A stretch of 29,774 nt of DNA from UMGS1696 sp964621165 (GCA_964621165.1 CAZULC010000020.1:1-29774), one strand, 5' to 3'; counted from the first letter of the stretch, positions 22,004-29,774 are shown. Notes: a model not told the origin generated them from the sequence alone. Made by a program: numbers and translations.

Positions 22004-23515
22004 TTATCTCATGACTGACGCAGTGCCAAGCTTCTGGGCTTCGTCGAGGATTATCTCCCTTTCACACAGCGGAACATGCTCCCCGTGAATCAGCTGGTAA
22101 TCCTCATGCCCCTTTCCCGCGAATAGGACAATATCCCCTTCCTGCGCAATTCTCACGGCAAACCTAACCGCTTCTTCCCGGTCGGCAATTGTGGTGTATG
22201 GCTTCGACGTGTCAAAATACCGCAGGACATCGCGGATTATCTCCTCCGGGTCCTCGTAGTTCGGGTTGTCGGAGGTGATGACCGTGAAGTCGGAGAGAGT
22301 TGATGCAGCCTCAGCAAGCTCACGCCGTCTTTCATAAGTACGTCCTCCGATGCAGCCGAACACGCATATCAGCCGACGGGGATTGTAAGACCGCAGAACA
22401 GTCAGCTCATCCGTCAGGCTCAGGCCGTTGTGGGCGTAATCAATGACAAATGTAACTCCGTCCACCGCGTTAACAATCTCGCTCCGTCCAGGAATGGAAA
22501 TCTCAGCCAGAGCATCCGATGATTCTCTCGGGCTGATTCCGTAAACCGAAATGGTGGCGGCTGCTGCAAGGGCATTGTACACGCTGAACAGTCCCGGAGT
22601 CCGCAGTCTCATACCCGTCCTGACCCCATGAGAAACCATGTCAAACTCAATCCCCAGCGAGGTTTTGTCCATGTATGAGCGCACGTCCTCGCCGAGAAAA
22701 TCGCATGTATTCTCAACCCCGTATGAGATTACCTCAGCTGCGGTCGTATGATTCTCGAGCATATAAGCGGAATTTCTGTCGTCGGCGTTGAAGATGATGT
22801 GACCCGCGCCGTAGTCCCGGAACAGCTTGTGCTTTGCTTCACGGTATTCTTCAAATGACGAGTGTTCCCCCGCGCCGATGTGATCCCGGGAAAGGTTCGT
22901 GAAAATCACCGTGTCAAACTTGATTCCCTTCACGCGATAATTGTCGAGGGCTTGGGACGACACCTCGATGACCGCGTATTCGCATCCGTAGTCAAGCATC
23001 AGTGAAAATAAACGGTGAAGCTCACAGCTCTCCGGCGTGGAGTTGACGGTGGGCAGGTGTTCGCTTCCGAATTCGCAGCCGTTTGTGCCGATGTAGCCAC
23101 ACTTGATTCCGTGATGGGTGAAAATGTTCTTTATGAGAAATGCGGTTGTAGTCTTGCCCTTTGTCCCCGTGACGCCGATTATCTTCATCTTCTCAGCCGG
23201 TCTGCCGTAAAATTCCGCCGAAACACAGGCGAGAGCTTCTCTGGTGTTGGGGAACACAATCTGCACCGAGTCCTCAGGCAGATCCAGAACCCGCTCCACT
23301 GCGAAAACACGGCAGCCTAAAACATAAGCCCGTGAGACATAGTCATGCCCGTCAACTGCGGCTCCCCTCAGACAGAAGAAAACCGAGCCGGACTTAACCT
23401 TCCGCGAGTCGTACTCCACCGAGTCAACCACAACCTTGCCGCTCTCCCCGTGAATCTCATAACTCATATGAATGTTTCCGAGAAGGGAAGATAAAGTTTT
23501 CTTTATTTTTTCCAT
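22004..23515 (-). CDS. murE: MurE-type UDP-MurNAc-tripeptide synthetase, likely L-Lys adding
   Basis: 503 aa Mur ligase that adds the third residue to UDP-MurNAc-L-Ala-D-Glu. The P-loop GVTGTKGKTTT is at 114-124, TNLSRDHIG at 206-214, the probable carbamylated Lys228 lies in YREAKHKLF, and DYAHN at 359-363. The amino-acid-selecting motif reads DNPN (416-419). Diaminopimelate-adding enzymes usually have DNPR, and D(D/N)P(N/A) is associated with L-lysine-adding ones. GAGG of the racemase end serves as ribosome binding site, with only 3 bases between the genes. It is last in an operon with racemase, D-Asp-ligase-like and asparagine-synthetase-like genes. The substrate call is inferred. Confidence 0.88.
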   Translation of the reverse strand: MEKIKKTLSSLLGNIHMSYEIHGESGKVVVDSVEYDSRKVKSGSVFFCLRGAAVDGHDYVSRAYVLGCRVFAVERVLDLPEDSVQIVFPNTREALACVSAEFYGRPAEKMKIIGVTGTKGKTTTAFLIKNIFTHHGIKCGYIGTNGCEFGSEHLPTVNSTPESCELHRLFSLMLDYGCEYAVIEVSSQALDNYRVKGIKFDTVIFTNLSRDHIGAGEHSSFEEYREAKHKLFRDYGAGHIIFNADDRNSAYMLENHTTAAEVISYGVENTCDFLGEDVRSYMDKTSLGIEFDMVSHGVRTGMRLRTPGLFSVYNALAAAATISVYGISPRESSDALAEISIPGRSEIVNAVDGVTFVIDYAHNGLSLTDELTVLRSYNPRRLICVFGCIGGRTYERRRELAEAASTLSDFTVITSDNPNYEDPEEIIRDVLRYFDTSKPYTTIADREEAVRFAVRIAQEGDIVLFAGKGHEDYQLIHGEHVPLCEREIILDEAQKLGTASVMR

Positions 23516-23518
23516 AAT

Positions 23519-24220
23519 TTAGACAACCTCGTGACCCATCAGCCTGATGGAACAGTACGCCAGCACCGTCAGGGAATCCACAAACCGCTTGTCCGTGATT
23601 TTCTTGCCAATCAGAGACAGCTCAGTGCAGCCGAGAATCGCACAGTCGCACCCCGCGTCGAACATGGGGTAAACAATACTGTACAGCTCTTTCGGCTCGG
23701 GAATCACGCCCCGCTTCACATGGTTGTAGATTAAATCCATCAGCTTTGCTTTACCACAGTCGTCCGGCACCATTGACCCCAGCCCCTGCTTCAAAAACTC
23801 ATGCTGATACGCGCCGGAGTAAATCGTTCCCTCAGTCGCCAGAATCGCCGTCTTTTTGAATCCGGAATCCTTGATGAATTTCACGGTTTCTTCGATAATG
23901 CTGGGCATGGGAACGGACACCGCACGCCGCACCTCGTCAATGAAGTAGTGGGCAGTGTTGCAGGGAATCACAATGGCGGTGGCTCCGTAGGTCTCGAGGG
24001 ATTTTGCGTCGGAAATCATGGCTGGCAGGGGACTTTCCGTACTTCTGCCCAGTATGTAGTCGGTCCTGTCAGGGGTGGTGGCGCGGCTCGAGAGGATGAT
24101 GTCGATGTGGTCCTGATCTCTCGAGGCTTTTGTGTGTTCGGTTATGAGTTCGTAAAAATACGCGCTGGAAGCAGGACCAAGCCCGCCGATTATCCCGAGT
24201 AAGTTGCGTCTTTGTTCCAT
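23519..24220 (-). CDS. Aspartate/glutamate racemase family protein, probable Asp racemase
   Basis: 233 aa PLP-independent racemase. The N-terminus LLGIIGGLGPASSAYFY is typical of the aspartate racemase branch. The two catalytic cysteines are Cys87 (IPCNTAHYF) and Cys198 (LGCTELSL). The weak ribosome binding site (TAGGTAAC) lies in a 46-base gap after the ATP-grasp gene. That gap also holds a perfect 13-base palindrome, GTATAAATTATAC on the minus strand, of unknown role. Next to an Asl-type ligase the most economical role is making D-Asp for peptidoglycan side chains. Glutamate racemase activity is the alternative. Confidence 0.88.
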   Translation of the reverse strand: MEQRRNLLGIIGGLGPASSAYFYELITEHTKASRDQDHIDIILSSRATTPDRTDYILGRSTESPLPAMISDAKSLETYGATAIVIPCNTAHYFIDEVRRAVSVPMPSIIEETVKFIKDSGFKKTAILATEGTIYSGAYQHEFLKQGLGSMVPDDCGKAKLMDLIYNHVKRGVIPEPKELYSIVYPMFDAGCDCAILGCTELSLIGKKITDKRFVDSLTVLAYCSIRLMGHEVV

Positions 24221-24266
24221 AATTGTTACCTATGTGTGAATTGGGCGTATAATTTATACAAACCAA

Positions 24267-25499
24267 TCAATGCTGTTTGGGGTAGTAAATCTTAAATTTC
24301 TTCTTCTGACGGCGCAGCTGCTCAAGTACGCACAGAATTCTCAGCGGATTCATGCTCATGTCCGGCTCGTACCAGATTGAGGAGTAGCCCAGCTTTGCCT
24401 TCTCCAGCCGCTTTGCTTCCTCGACGAGAGCCTTGTCCTCCGTGTACTTGTACGCCACGCTCTTCGGGATGTGGTGCCAGAACACCTTTTTCTCAACTCG
24501 GTTGCAGTCCTCCCCTTTGCTCTCGAACACTTCGTTTGCGAGATAAGCCACGTTCAATCCGGCGGAAGTCAGATAGAAGTTGCTCCTACCCTGTCTCAGG
24601 TTGATCTCGAACACCCGGAAGTCGTCCTTTGTGCCTTCTCTCAGCTTGATGTCGAAGTTAGAAAATCCCGTGTAGTGCAGTTCTTCCAGCATAGCCTTGA
24701 TTTTATCGGCGATTGGCAGGGATGATACAGGTTCCGTTACAATTGCAGCGTGATTACCGAGTCCCTTCGGTGTGTGTTCCTCAAGCATGGTGTGACCGAG
24801 ACACATTGCCCGAACCTTGCCGCTCTCGTCGGAGAAGCATGTGAACACCCGCATCTGTGAGTCTCCGCCGGGAATCAGTTCCTGTAAAATCATCTTTTCC
24901 GGGTAGCCGGAGTTGTAGATTTCATCAATTATCTTCTTAGCTTCGTTTGGGTCGGCGGCGGTGTAGACCTTTTTCATTCCGTCAAACGGGTGCTTCCAGT
25001 AGTCCACGCTGGACGACGGCTTCACGATTATCGGATAAGTAAACCCGAGAGCCTCAGGCGTAAGACGGGACAATTCCGCCTTTTCCGTCAAAACAACCGT
25101 GTCGGGATGGGGAATGCCGAATTTGTCGCAGGCGGCGTAGAATTCAGCCTTCTTTGAGACGGTGGCGAGCATTTCCTTCGGCGGGTAGGGAATAACAAAG
25201 TCCGACAGCTCCTCCCGGTTGCGGATAATCATTGAAACATAATCGTCCGTACAGCCGAACAGTACCATTCTGTCACCCAAATGCGCGTCTGCAAAGCGGT
25301 GGAGGGTGTCAAGCATTACGCTGTCGTTGTCAATGTCGGGAATGCTTTTGAAGTTTATAATTTTCGAATATTTCGTAGCGGAAACGGCGTACCGTCCGAA
25401 GGCATAGGATTTCACGCCGTACTGCATGTGGAACGCACGGGCTACATTGTAGCAGTTCAAATCCGCTCCTAAAAGAACGGGGGTGAGGTTTTGTGACAT
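24267..25499 (-). CDS. ATP-grasp ligase resembling D-aspartate ligase (Asl)
   Basis: 410 aa. ATP-grasp features include IIVKPSSSVDYW (about 157-168, with Lys160 as likely ATP ligand), ILQELIPGGDSQMRVFTCF (204-222) and FEINLRQGRSNFYLTSAGLN (297-316). The N-terminus PVLLGADLNCYNVARAF, the stretch TKYSKIIN, the MRxxxLGHxxLEExTP pattern and the Arg-Gln-Gly-Arg-Ser block closely match my memory of the Enterococcus faecium/Lactococcus D-aspartate ligases. Those enzymes attach D-Asp to the lysine side chain of the peptidoglycan precursor. GGAG precedes the ATG, and the gene begins 17 bases after the asparagine-synthetase-like gene. The neighbouring racemase supports the assignment. Confidence 0.8.
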   Translation of the reverse strand: MSQNLTPVLLGADLNCYNVARAFHMQYGVKSYAFGRYAVSATKYSKIINFKSIPDIDNDSVMLDTLHRFADAHLGDRMVLFGCTDDYVSMIIRNREELSDFVIPYPPKEMLATVSKKAEFYAACDKFGIPHPDTVVLTEKAELSRLTPEALGFTYPIIVKPSSSVDYWKHPFDGMKKVYTAADPNEAKKIIDEIYNSGYPEKMILQELIPGGDSQMRVFTCFSDESGKVRAMCLGHTMLEEHTPKGLGNHAAIVTEPVSSLPIADKIKAMLEELHYTGFSNFDIKLREGTKDDFRVFEINLRQGRSNFYLTSAGLNVAYLANEVFESKGEDCNRVEKKVFWHHIPKSVAYKYTEDKALVEEAKRLEKAKLGYSSIWYEPDMSMNPLRILCVLEQLRRQKKKFKIYYPKQH

Positions 25500-25516
25500 A
25501 GCGTATCTCCATGATG

Positions 25517-27355
25517 TTATTTTATAAACTGCTCATGCCATGTCAAAAAGGTATAGGCAGTCCAGATTTTTCTCTGATTGTTGGCTCTCTCAGCCCTGTG
25601 GTCGTCAAGCAGTTTCATAAGCTTGCCCGAGTCAAAATACTCTGCGGCCGCGTCGCTCTCGAAGGACTTCTTTACAATATTGTAATACTTGTTCTCCCTG
25701 AGCCACGTGCGAATCGGAACGGGGAAGCCTTTTTTCGGTCTGTGCGCCCATTCGTCGGGGAGGGTCTTGTTTGCTGCGGTCCTCAGCACGGCTTTCGTGT
25801 CCTGTCCGTTGATTTTGTACTGTGACGGCAGGGTTTCGGCTTCAAGCATGACTTCTTTATCAAGGTAGGGAACCCGAAGCTCCAGTGAGTGCGCCATGCT
25901 CATTTTATCAGCCTTAAGAAGAATGTCGCCCGGCAGCCATAAATTGAGGTCCAGATACTGCTTCTTCTCAAGCTCTGACAGCCCCTTCACCTTGTCGTAA
26001 ATCGGACGCGTTACCTCTCTTGCCGTAGGTCCGACCTTGTACTTCGGATTCAGAATGTCCGCCGCTTCCTCCTCCGGGAACACCAGCGCCTGTCCGATGA
26101 AGTAGTCCTCAGGCATGCCGCTTCCTTTGATGATGAAATCGTGTCCCTTGAAGTACGGTAAACCGTGTGCAATTTTAGCCCCGCCGCGACGGATGAAAGC
26201 TGGAATTTTTTTGTACTTCCTCATCATGGGAGTCTCGTCGTACCACTCGTAGCCCGCGTAAATTTCGTCAGCACCCTCGCCGGAGAGAACCACTGTGACG
26301 TGCTCCGACGCCAGCTTGGCGAGAAAATACAGCGGAACAGAGGACGGATTGGACTGGGGCTCGTCCATGTGGTACTGTATGGTGGGGAACGCGTCAAAGC
26401 ACTCGTCTGCGGTCAGGTGGCGGAGGTAATTCTTCACTCCCAGCCGTTTTGACAGCTCTTCCGCCTCGCCGGTTTCGTCAAATTTCTTCGTGTCAAATCC
26501 AACCGAGAAGGTGTTGTTGGGCATGAGGGAGGCTGTGATGTATGACGAATCCACTCCTCCCGAGAGGAACGCTCCCACCTTCACGTCGCTTATTCTGTGG
26601 GCCTCGACCGATTCATGCACCCGCCTGTCAATCATGTCCGCACATTCGTCGTAGGAGAGGGAAGTTTTCTTCGTAAAGTCAAACTCAAAATAGCGGCTGA
26701 CGGTCATTTTACCGTCTTTCAGCACAAAATAATGCGCCGGAGGGAGCTTGAACACACCCTTGAAGAACGTCTCCTCGAGGGAAGAATACTGGAAGGTGAG
26801 GTAGGGCCTGAGCGAATTCTCGTTGACCGTCGGGTGAAAGTCCGGGTGTTCGAGGAAGCTCTTGATCTCCGAGCCGAAAATTATGCCGGACTTGACTTTT
26901 GTATAGTAGAACGGCTTGATTCCGAAAATATCCCGTGCACCGTAGAGTGTATTTGTTTTCCTGTCCCAGATGACAAAGGCAAACATTCCCCGCAGCTTCT
27001 CCGCGATTTTCTCGCCCCATTCTTCATACCCGTGAACTATAACCTCTGTGTCGCATCTCGTTTTGAACACATGCCCCTTGGAGATAAGTTCATCCCGGAG
27101 CGACATGAAGTTGTAAATTTCGCCGTTGAACGTGATGACCACGCTTCCGTCCTCGTTGTACATGGGCTGCGAGCCGTCGGACAGGTCGATGATGGACAGC
27201 CGCCGGAATCCGAGCGTAATGCTGTCGAACTCTCCCTCACCGCTGACGTGGTACCCCTCCGAGTCCGGACCCCTGTGGATAATCCTGTCAGCCATTTTCT
27301 TTATGACCTGCTCCCGCCTGTCAACAATTCCCGTAAATCCAATAAAACCGCACAT
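25517..27355 (-). CDS. asnB: Glutamine-dependent asparagine synthetase-type amidotransferase (AsnB/AsnH-like)
   Basis: 612 aa. The protein begins MCGF, so Cys2 after Met removal is the glutaminase nucleophile. RRLSIIDLSDGSQPM and FNGEIYNF are the class II glutaminase domain. The synthetase domain has the PPi-loop SGGVDSS at 265-271, SGEGADEIYAGY, and LELRVPYLDKEVM. It transfers glutamine-derived ammonia to an ATP-activated carboxylate, normally Asp to Asn. In lactic acid bacteria the related AsnH amidates D-Asp in peptidoglycan, and the operon here points the same way. GGGAGG is in the complement of 27364-27369. First gene of the operon, with an own promoter and a GC-rich hairpin just before the ribosome binding site. 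Confidence 0.9.
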   Translation of the reverse strand: MCGFIGFTGIVDRREQVIKKMADRIIHRGPDSEGYHVSGEGEFDSITLGFRRLSIIDLSDGSQPMYNEDGSVVITFNGEIYNFMSLRDELISKGHVFKTRCDTEVIVHGYEEWGEKIAEKLRGMFAFVIWDRKTNTLYGARDIFGIKPFYYTKVKSGIIFGSEIKSFLEHPDFHPTVNENSLRPYLTFQYSSLEETFFKGVFKLPPAHYFVLKDGKMTVSRYFEFDFTKKTSLSYDECADMIDRRVHESVEAHRISDVKVGAFLSGGVDSSYITASLMPNNTFSVGFDTKKFDETGEAEELSKRLGVKNYLRHLTADECFDAFPTIQYHMDEPQSNPSSVPLYFLAKLASEHVTVVLSGEGADEIYAGYEWYDETPMMRKYKKIPAFIRRGGAKIAHGLPYFKGHDFIIKGSGMPEDYFIGQALVFPEEEAADILNPKYKVGPTAREVTRPIYDKVKGLSELEKKQYLDLNLWLPGDILLKADKMSMAHSLELRVPYLDKEVMLEAETLPSQYKINGQDTKAVLRTAANKTLPDEWAHRPKKGFPVPIRTWLRENKYYNIVKKSFESDAAAEYFDSGKLMKLLDDHRAERANNQRKIWTAYTFLTWHEQFIK

Positions 27356-27373
27356 TTAGTATGCCTCCCATAA

Positions 27374-27389
27374 GCGGGGAAGCCCCCGC
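27374..27389 (-). promoter_or_regulatory. GC hairpin just before the asnB ribosome binding site
   Basis: GCGGGG-GCTT-CCCCGC on the minus strand is a perfect six-base-pair G/C stem, four bases before GGGAGG. No U-tract follows, so it is not a terminator. It could influence translation or mRNA stability. No known riboswitch was recognised in the ~115-base leader. Confidence 0.5.
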
Positions 27390-27476
27390 GGGCATAAACG
27401 GCGTTTTTTCAGCCGAACCTGCATGATAACCCACGATTTTAAGCTAAAGCTCCCGCAAATTTTTCTTATTCTATAT

Positions 27477-27482
27477 ATTATA
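27477..27482 (-). promoter_or_regulatory. Probable extended -10 promoter of the asnB-asl-racemase-murE operon
   Basis: TATAAT on the minus strand (27482-27477) is preceded by TG and one base, an extended -10. No good -35 is seen at the proper distance. The leader to the asnB ATG would be about 115 bases. Confidence 0.6.
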
Positions 27483-27528
27483 TCACAGATTTTTAATGAA
27501 ATAAATGCGAAAAAGATAAACTTTTACT

Positions 27529-28335
27529 TTATTGTTTAATCTTTCTTATCACATCGAGGGTGTGGTGCGAAATTCCCACCATGTCCTCGCGCTCGCAGAT
27601 TGAAAGGTGGTACCTGACATAGTAGCCGTAATTCTCCTCGTCCATCGAGTCCACCATATCGCGGAAATAATTCGTGTACATGTCAGTCCCCACAAAATGC
27701 AACCGCTCAGCCTTTCCGGAGTCCACAAACGGCGAGGTCAGGGCAAATATTTCCTCCCGCCGCATGAGGACAAACAGATCCTCAGGTGTGGATAAGCATT
27801 TGAACTGTCGGTCGTCTATCATACCCGCGTCCAGACACCTCTTTAGTTGATTCTGGTCAAAACAGTAGCATATCACGGTAGCTTCATTCATGCAGTATGC
27901 CGTAAACACAACCCCGCCGACCTTCGACACCCGCATGGCTTCGCTGTACGCCGCGAACTGTTCCTCAGATGTGAACAAATGGTACATGGGACCGAGCAGC
28001 AGCACAATGTCGTATTTCCCGTCCGGCAAGTCCAGCTTCACCGTGTTTCCCTCGTATATTCTCACGTCCTCGCCGGGTGCGGTGTTTGCCTTGAACTTCT
28101 CGATGTTCGACGGAATCAGTTCAACCGCGTCGACGGAATAGCCTTTTCCCGCAAAGTAGTGGGAGTATCTCCCCGTTCCCGCGCCGACCTCGAGAATTTT
28201 CATGCCGGGTTTCAGGTACTTTTCCACGTAATTTACAGTAGTCGTGAATTCAATTAAGCCGTGCTTTGAGCGGAGCCTGCCTTCCTCGTCGTGGCCGCTG
28301 TAGTATTCGCTTAGGTATTCGATTGCGCTTTTCAT
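27529..28335 (-). CDS. Class I SAM-dependent methyltransferase
   Basis: 268 aa from the ATG at 28335, chosen because GGGAGGTG lies just upstream and the promoter lies beyond it. The longer open frame upstream would run through the promoter. SAM motif I EVGAGTGRYS is at about 49-58, followed by an acidic beta-2 end (DAVE) and YDIVLLLGPMYHL as the motif IV region, then a small-molecule-type fold. The substrate is unknown. It is transcribed towards asnB, 173 bases before it, without a visible terminator, so read-through into the operon is possible. Confidence 0.8.
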   Translation of the reverse strand: MKSAIEYLSEYYSGHDEEGRLRSKHGLIEFTTTVNYVEKYLKPGMKILEVGAGTGRYSHYFAGKGYSVDAVELIPSNIEKFKANTAPGEDVRIYEGNTVKLDLPDGKYDIVLLLGPMYHLFTSEEQFAAYSEAMRVSKVGGVVFTAYCMNEATVICYCFDQNQLKRCLDAGMIDDRQFKCLSTPEDLFVLMRREEIFALTSPFVDSGKAERLHFVGTDMYTNYFRDMVDSMDEENYGYYVRYHLSICEREDMVGISHHTLDVIRKIKQ

Positions 28336-28371
28336 CGCCGCACCTCCCACGTGAAATATTCGTAATAACTT

Positions 28372-28400
28372 ATTATACTCTAAGCGGGGAGAAAAGTCAA
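28372..28400 (-). promoter_or_regulatory. Promoter of the methyltransferase gene
   Basis: On the minus strand TTGACT (28400-28395) and TATAAT (28377-28372) are 17 bases apart, about 30 bases before the ATG. Confidence 0.88.
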
Positions 28401-28485
28401 TAGTCATAAAAAACGGAAATTCAGATAAATTATTCCTTCGGGAGTTATATTTGCCCAAATTACATAAAGTAGAAGTCAAAATCTC

Positions 28486-28514
28486 TTGATTTTTTACATA
28501 ATATATAGTATAAT
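28486..28514 (+). promoter_or_regulatory. Promoter of the UDP-GlcNAc 2-epimerase gene
   Basis: TTGATT (28486-28491) and TATAAT (28509-28514) are 17 bases apart, divergent from the methyltransferase promoter. Confidence 0.85.
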
Positions 28515-28570
28515 GATTGTTATGAATCCACACTGCGATATTTTTCACTGAAAATAGATTGGAGCCTTGA

Positions 28571-29683
28571 ATGAAAAAAGTTATGACGGTTTTCGGAACC
28601 CGACCGGAAGCCATAAAGATGTGTCCGCTTGTGCTTGAACTGAAGTCACGGCCTGAGCTTGAGACCGTCGTATGCGTCACGGGACAGCACCGCCAGATGC
28701 TCGATCAGGTGCTTGAAATTTTCGGCGTAACCCCCGACTACGACCTGTCCATAATGAAGGAAAAGCAGACCCTCTTCGACGTTACGGTGAACATCCTCGA
28801 GAGAATCCGCGCCGTTTTGGAAGAGGTGAAGCCAGATGTGGTTCTCGTTCACGGGGACACTTCGACGACGTTTGTAACCGCGCTTGCCTGCTACTACATG
28901 CAGATTCCCGTCGGACACGTTGAAGCCGGACTGCGGACCTACAACATCTACTCCCCCTATCCCGAAGAATTCAACCGTCAGGCGGTGAGCATCATTTCCC
29001 GCTTCAACTTCGCCCCGACCGAGCTGTCGCGCCAGAACCTGATTCGCGAAGGAAAGGACGAGAGTACGATTTTTATCACGGGAAACACGGCAATCGACGC
29101 CCTGAAAACCACTGTGAGAGAGGGCTACACCCATCCCGAGCTTGAGTGGGCGGCGAAAAACAATAAGAGGCTGATTATAATAACGGCTCACCGACGGGAA
29201 AACTTGGGCGAACCTATGCACCATATGTTCCGCGCCATCCGCAGAATCATCGATGAACACGAGGACGTCTGCGCCATTTACCCCATACACATGAATCCGC
29301 TGGTCCGTTATGCCGCGAGGGAAGAACTGGGCGAGTGCAAGAGGGTCCACATTATAGAGCCGCTGGATGTGCTTGATTTCCACAACTTCATCGCCAGAAG
29401 CTATATGATTCTCACGGACAGCGGGGGAATCCAAGAGGAAGCTCCGTCTCTCGGCAAGCCGGTTCTGGTTATGCGGGACACCACCGAACGCCCGGAAGGA
29501 ATCGCCGCCGGAACTCTCAAACTTGTGGGAACCGACGAGGAAGTAATCTACTCCGCCTTTAAGATCCTGCTGGAAGACAAAAATGAGTACGAAAAGATGA
29601 GTCACGCGTCGAATCCCTATGGTGACGGACATGCCTGCCGGCGTATTGCGGACATTTTATGTAAAAACTTACCCATCTCATAA
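28571..29683 (+). CDS. wecB: UDP-N-acetylglucosamine 2-epimerase (non-hydrolysing)
   Basis: 370 aa. Interconverts UDP-GlcNAc and UDP-ManNAc, the donor for teichoic-acid linkage units and capsules. Family motifs in order are GTRPEAIK at 9-16, HGDTSTT at 94-100, HVEAGLR at 116-122, HRREN at 207-211, DSGGIQEE at 283-290 and TERPEG at 305-310. All are intact and the length is normal. GGAG (28561-28564) is six bases before the ATG. Gram-positive homologs are also called mnaA. It has its own promoter, divergent from the methyltransferase. Confidence 0.95.
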   Translation: MKKVMTVFGTRPEAIKMCPLVLELKSRPELETVVCVTGQHRQMLDQVLEIFGVTPDYDLSIMKEKQTLFDVTVNILERIRAVLEEVKPDVVLVHGDTSTTFVTALACYYMQIPVGHVEAGLRTYNIYSPYPEEFNRQAVSIISRFNFAPTELSRQNLIREGKDESTIFITGNTAIDALKTTVREGYTHPELEWAAKNNKRLIIITAHRRENLGEPMHHMFRAIRRIIDEHEDVCAIYPIHMNPLVRYAAREELGECKRVHIIEPLDVLDFHNFIARSYMILTDSGGIQEEAPSLGKPVLVMRDTTERPEGIAAGTLKLVGTDEEVIYSAFKILLEDKNEYEKMSHASNPYGDGHACRRIADILCKNLPIS

Positions 29684-29774
29684 AAAAGCATCAAAAACAA
29701 AAGATATAAGAAGAAAAGACAAGATATATAGTAGTACAACCCCATAGTTTACTACCAATTTACTACTTTTGATA
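29684..29774. other. Window end without recognised gene
   Basis: AT- and purine-rich DNA with no gene. TTTACTAC occurs twice (29748-29755 and 29759-29766), and GTAGTA lies upstream at 29731-29736 as a partial inverse. No U-tract terminator for the epimerase gene is visible before the window ends. Confidence 0.4.

Noticed and set aside
24247..24259. The 13-base palindrome GTATAA-T-TTATAC in the gap before the racemase gene as an operator or internal promoter.
   Set aside because: It is AT-only apart from its ends, has no correctly spaced -35, and a single short palindrome is not enough to claim an operator.
27529..28680. A longer 383-codon version of the methyltransferase starting at 28680.
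   Set aside because: The added N-terminus crosses both the TTGACT/TATAAT promoter and the GGGAGGTG ribosome binding site, and even the wecB start. The ATG at 28335 is the supported start.
28646..29632. A 328-codon minus-strand open frame opposite wecB.
   Set aside because: It overlaps almost the whole intact epimerase gene and shows no motif of its own; a shadow of GC-rich third codon positions.
29731..29767. Short TTTACTAC repeats at the window end as a possible repeat array.
   Set aside because: Only two short copies 11 bases apart with no regular spacers; this does not support a CRISPR or other array.

Overview
The window looks like a chromosomal segment of a spore-forming, Gram-positive Clostridia-type bacterium (Bacillota), plausibly of the Oscillospirales/Ruminococcaceae group. 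The evidence is the CIRCE-hrcA-grpE-dnaK-dnaJ-prmA order, the tilS-hpt-ftsH cluster, spoIIR, a DUF4830 protein, strong AGGAGG ribosome binding sites and clear TTGACA/TATAAT promoters. No rRNA, insertion sequence, CRISPR array or prophage was seen. All 24 annotated protein genes end in TAA (17) or TGA (7) and none in TAG.

Layout. 1-357: tRNA-Leu(CAG) with promoter and terminator. 358-2550 (minus strand): an ABC-class P-loop ATPase behind an elaborate leader. The leader has a strong promoter, a 27-codon peptide gene with three Cys, two tandem intrinsic terminators, and a second short ORF overlapping the ATPase start. 2686-3679: a secreted, wall-anchored protein. 3732-10695: the heat-shock locus, with a GNAT acetyltransferase gene inserted between grpE and dnaK and a structured 323-nt gap before dnaJ. 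10740-15405: small membrane protein, tilS, hpt, ftsH. 15417-16924: comFC-like gene and spoIIR. 16972-17352: a tRNA operon, Met then two identical Glu genes. 17496-18690: a Gfo/Idh/MocA oxidoreductase. 18720-19214 (minus): DUF4830 protein. 19297-21952: an unusual glycerol-1-phosphate dehydrogenase/P-loop kinase-like fusion, then a membrane protein whose frame is interrupted by an amber codon. 22004-27482 (minus): asnB-like, ATP-grasp ligase, Asp/Glu racemase and murE. 27529-28400 (minus): a SAM methyltransferase. 28486-29683: UDP-GlcNAc 2-epimerase.

The most coherent set is the minus-strand four-gene operon at 22004-27355. The ATP-grasp protein closely resembles D-aspartate ligases of the Asl type that build the D-Asp side chain of Lys-type peptidoglycan. 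The racemase would supply D-Asp, and the asparagine-synthetase-like amidotransferase could amidate it, as AsnH does in lactic acid bacteria. The MurE carries DNPN at the amino-acid-selecting motif instead of the DNPR typical of diaminopimelate-adding enzymes. Together they predict an L-Lys-D-Asx peptidoglycan crosslink in a sporulating clostridial cell.

Other points of interest are the two-peptide, two-terminator leader of the ATPase gene, the dehydrogenase-kinase fusion, and the tRNA-Glu duplication flanked by an inverted repeat. Assignments rest on reading translated sequences and motifs from memory; no database search was run.
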